Source: Hazenella coriacea
Lineage (GTDB): Bacteria; Bacillota; Bacilli; Thermoactinomycetales; Thermoactinomycetaceae
Assembly: GCF_004341825.1 (NCBI RefSeq)
Contig: NZ_SMAG01000009.1
Span: 53,057 to 117,056, forward strand
Direction: 5' to 3'
Length of the DNA: 64,000 nt
In this document: positions 61,773 through 64,000 of the stretch, piece after piece
How positions within the stretch are numbered: the first letter of the stretch is position 1
Layout of the letters: each line of letters starts with the position of its first letter
The notes under the pieces: generated by a model
What the model was told of the DNA's origin: nothing
Databases searched by the model: none
The model's input: the letters and a program-made list of their open reading frames with translations, nothing else
Position numbers and translations under genes: made by a program

Positions 61773-62459
61773 TTAGTTATTACTTTCATTTTTATCAATG
61801 AATAATGAACCATCGCTTTGGATCTCCGCATAAAAGATATCTTCTTGCTTGATCCCTGTTTGAGTTAATTGATTGTTTAGCCATTCAGGAGTTAAGTTCA
61901 ATTCGTTTAAATTTTTCATTATAATTTTTCCATCGACGATGATTTCGCTTGGGATATACTTTGGTTTGGAAATGACGGTGTGGACATCTTGTTTGGATGC
62001 AGTTTGATGATTGACTTTTTTTAATACAGATAGCACTCCGTTGGGCTCTAAGATTGCATAGTCAATTTCATTGATAGAGAATATTTTTTGATTACGAAGA
62101 AGCATGCTTAAATCATCCATACTTAATTGGAGTTTGGATAAGGACTTTTCTAAAATTTCCCCCTTTTTGATAACGATTGTTGGCTCACCATCAAATAAAA
62201 TTCGTAATTTTGCTGATTTTAAACTAATCCATCCTACAAGTAAGGTGAGAAGTGACCAGAAAACCAAACTTGTTAAACCATCGCTTAACGGTCTACTCCG
62301 ATCCATAGCCATAATTGCTGCGATCGAACCAATTGTAATTCCTGTAGTATAGTTAAAATAAGTTAGTTGACTAAGTTGTTTCTTTCCGAGTAATCGAGTC
62401 AAGATTAGCAGGACGACAAATGAAGTAGTAGTACGTGCTAGAATATCTAACAAATTCAC
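61773..62459 (-). CDS. DUF421 (YetF-type) membrane protein
   Basis: The 228-residue protein has three N-terminal membrane segments (ILARTTTSFVVLLILTRLLGKKQLSQL, TGITIGSIAAIMAM, LVFWSLLTLLVGWISLKS). A cytoplasmic two-part domain follows, with GEPTIVIKKGEILEKSLSKLQLSMDDLSMLLR, the EIDYAILEPNGVLSVLKK motif and IIVDGKIIMKNL. This is DUF421/YetF, a Bacillus family including spore-membrane proteins of unclear function. I start at the GTG nine bases after AAGGAG; the frame extends upstream without a better site. Confidence 0.88.
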   Translation of the reverse strand: MNLLDILARTTTSFVVLLILTRLLGKKQLSQLTYFNYTTGITIGSIAAIMAMDRSRPLSDGLTSLVFWSLLTLLVGWISLKSAKLRILFDGEPTIVIKKGEILEKSLSKLQLSMDDLSMLLRNQKIFSINEIDYAILEPNGVLSVLKKVNHQTASKQDVHTVISKPKYIPSEIIVDGKIIMKNLNELNLTPEWLNNQLTQTGIKQEDIFYAEIQSDGSLFIDKNESNN

Positions 62460-62789
62460 CGTCACACTCTCCTTCTTAGATATAGGATTTGTTGAAGTGA
62501 TTAAATTATACAATTGAAGACCTATTAAGCTTTTGAGTCTTAGATAAAAGTGGATATTGGAATCCATGTGATGAATCAGTTATTCAAAGTAAAGTGTTAA
62601 TGCTAGGAAAAAAGGGAAGTATACAATGAAAATATTTATTATAATTGTGATGATTGATAGAGAGCTTTGAAAGGTCAAATCTTTTGACTAGTTTTTAATT
62701 AATTCCATTCATTTGTTAAAGATGGAATTATTCGTTTATTTGAATCCATTTTAACTTTTATAGGACTATTTTTTGTTGGGGGAGAGCAA

Positions 62790-63575
62790 ATGTCCAAAAC
62801 AGCATTGGTTACAGGAGCATCTGGAGGTATTGGAGAATGTTTCGCAAGAAAATTGGCCTCTGAAGGGTGGGATTTAGTTCTTGTTGCTCGTTCGGAAGGG
62901 AAATTACGAGATTTAGCTGAGGAGTTTCAAGAAAATGATGGAGTCAAGGTGACTTTAATTGTAGAAGATTTAGGTGCAAGTGGGATTGCAGGTAAAATTT
63001 ATCGACGAACTCGAGAGTTGGGTATACATATAGATCTGCTAATCAATAACGCAGGAATAGGGTTAAGTGGAGAGCTACATACTTTTTATTCACAGCAATT
63101 ACACCAGCAACTAATGCTTAATGTAGTTACTCCTGTTGAACTAGCTCATGCCTATCTACCCGATATGGTCTCTAAAGGAGAAGGGAGGATTATCAATGTT
63201 TCTTCCCTTGGTGCATTAACACCCATGCCATTTATGTCTACATATGGAGCATCGAAAGCTTTTTTACTCTCTTTTTCACAAGCGATTTCAAAAGAGTATC
63301 AAGACAAAGGGATCAAAACGTTAGCTTTATGTCCAGGTCCTACGACGAGTGCTTTTTTTGAACGAGCATCGATCGCGGAAAATACATTTCCTACTAACTT
63401 ACGAACTGGAGAACAAGTAGTTGAAACGGCTTTAGCTGCCTTGGAAAGCGGAAAGGATCAAGTGATTGATGGATTCCAAAATAAGCTTTTCGCTTTTTTA
63501 GTCAGATTTGTTTTGCCAAAAAAGTTTATGAATGCATATGCTGCTAATAAAATTAAAAAGGGAGTTCTTCTTTGA
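62790..63575 (+). CDS. Short-chain dehydrogenase/reductase
   Basis: The 261-residue protein is a classical SDR with the cofactor loop VTGASGGIGECFARKLA, the LINNAGIG motif, and the catalytic Ser (NVSSLGA), Tyr and Lys (STYGASKAF). An Arg after the second strand (VARSEGKL) suggests NADP(H). The C-terminal extension NKLFAFLVRFVLPKKFM is hydrophobic and may contact the membrane. It resembles DltE/YqjQ-type oxidoreductases; the substrate is unknown. GGGGGAG precedes the ATG. Confidence 0.88.
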   Translation: MSKTALVTGASGGIGECFARKLASEGWDLVLVARSEGKLRDLAEEFQENDGVKVTLIVEDLGASGIAGKIYRRTRELGIHIDLLINNAGIGLSGELHTFYSQQLHQQLMLNVVTPVELAHAYLPDMVSKGEGRIINVSSLGALTPMPFMSTYGASKAFLLSFSQAISKEYQDKGIKTLALCPGPTTSAFFERASIAENTFPTNLRTGEQVVETALAALESGKDQVIDGFQNKLFAFLVRFVLPKKFMNAYAANKIKKGVLL

Positions 63576-63722
63576 TATTTCTAAATGGATCGATGATCTA
63601 TGATCCTTGTATGAGAAGTTAAGATATATCAGTAAAAGAAAATGATATAGTTGTTTTTTCTATAAAATGGTTGAAGATATAAACTAGATGAAAACAAATC
63701 GATATGACTCAAATGTTGACTG

Positions 63723-63755
63723 TTTTACGGTAGGAATGATTTTCCTACCGTAAAA
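63723..63755. repeat. Perfect inverted repeat after the SDR gene
   Basis: A perfect 14-bp inverted repeat (TTTTACGGTAGGAA and complement) with a 5-nt loop. AAAA/TTTT lie within the stem ends; no extra T run follows, so it may be a terminator with U pairs in the stem or an operator-like site. Confidence 0.55.
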
Positions 63756-63860
63756 TGATTTGTGTCTATGAGTGATCTCATATTTAGGACATAAAATATG
63801 TTTTTGTTTGTAAAGTTGAATAGGTTACCAAGTTGAATCATAATATCTTATATTTCCCTC

Positions 63861-63889
63861 TTGATCATTTTATTTATACATGATATATT
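63861..63889 (+). promoter_or_regulatory. Strong promoter, probably of an rRNA operon
   Basis: TTGATC and TATATT separated by 17 bases. It is followed at 63897 by a GTCGC/GCGAC hairpin and at about 63928 by an ACCTTGAAAAT segment, similar to the boxA-containing leader or spacer of Bacillales rrn operons. Confidence 0.5.
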
Positions 63890-64000
63890 GTTATTTGTCG
63901 CCGCAAGATGCGACGAGATGAAGATTGCACCTTGAAAATGTGAATATGGAAGAACACGATATCTAGTCTAGATGTCATGTTGCATTCACCGGAAGAAGTT
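63890..64000 (+). other. Putative rrn leader, cut by window edge
   Basis: The last ~110 bases hold no reading frame of note. They contain a GTCGC/GCGAC hairpin (63897-63914) and the string CACCTTGAAAAT, which recalls the TTTGAAAAC(T) element found in Bacillales pre-16S leaders and 16S-23S spacers. No mature 16S sequence is reached. Confidence 0.4.

Overview
The window is chromosomal DNA of a low-GC, Gram-positive, endospore-forming bacterium of the order Bacillales. The evidence is the conserved housekeeping order (rnc, smc, ftsY, ylxM, ffh, rpsP, khpA, rimM, trmD, rplS, lepB, rbgA, rnhB, yraN ... sucCD, dprA, topA, trmFO, clpQ, clpY, codY, rpsB, tsf, pyrH, frr, uppS, cdsA, dxr, rasP, proS), CodY, HemZ, strong Shine-Dalgarno sites, frequent TTG/GTG starts, and a CotF-type spore coat protein. 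There are no flagellar genes between codY and rpsB, xerC is absent between trmFO and clpQ, and EF-Ts is the short form. My inference is a non-motile family such as Thermoactinomycetaceae; the sequence does not prove a genus.

Layout. 1-3.6 kb: the 3' part of rnc, then an insertion that separates rnc from smc (a remnant of a HAM1/RdgB-type gene, a DUF3888 secreted protein, csaA and a secreted 5'-nucleotidase). 3.8-12.6 kb: chromosome segregation, the signal recognition particle pathway and ribosome or tRNA maturation, ending with rplS. 12.6-15.4 kb: lepB, rbgA, rnhB, yraN. 15.4-36.2 kb: about 21 kb of accessory genes between yraN and sucC, which are close neighbours in Bacillus subtilis. This block holds dhaS, a comM-like ATPase, an amidase, acetyltransferases, small membrane proteins, a CotF-like coat protein, a CAP protein, hemZ, a four-gene cluster of very basic or His-rich small proteins (33.4-34.7 kb), and a small gene behind a LexA-type box. 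36.3-43.6 kb: sucCD, dprA, topA, trmFO. 43.6-55.9 kb: clpQY-codY, rpsB, tsf-pyrH-frr, uppS-cdsA-dxr-rasP and proS. 56.4-60.3 kb: an acyl-CoA synthetase and a sodium/dicarboxylate symporter with a CcpA-type cre site. 60.4-61.7 kb: fifteen tRNA genes, all with encoded CCA. 61.8-64 kb: a DUF421 membrane protein, a short-chain dehydrogenase, and at the right edge what looks like an rRNA operon promoter and leader.

The most unusual signals are: (1) the 33.4-34.7 kb cluster, where two proteins share a C-terminal module built around QIPINLGD and NSxTNTL; (2) two copies of a structured leader motif, upstream of sucC and between rpsB and tsf, with conserved GAACGACTT and GGAGTGAGT blocks held in stems whose sequences differ but still pair; (3) a LexA-type box at the promoter of a 64-residue WYL-like protein; (4) small genes that are easily missed (47, 52 and 42 residues), each with its own terminator; and (5) a structured 5' leader in place of xerC ahead of clpQ. 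No CRISPR array, insertion sequence, prophage or integrase was seen.
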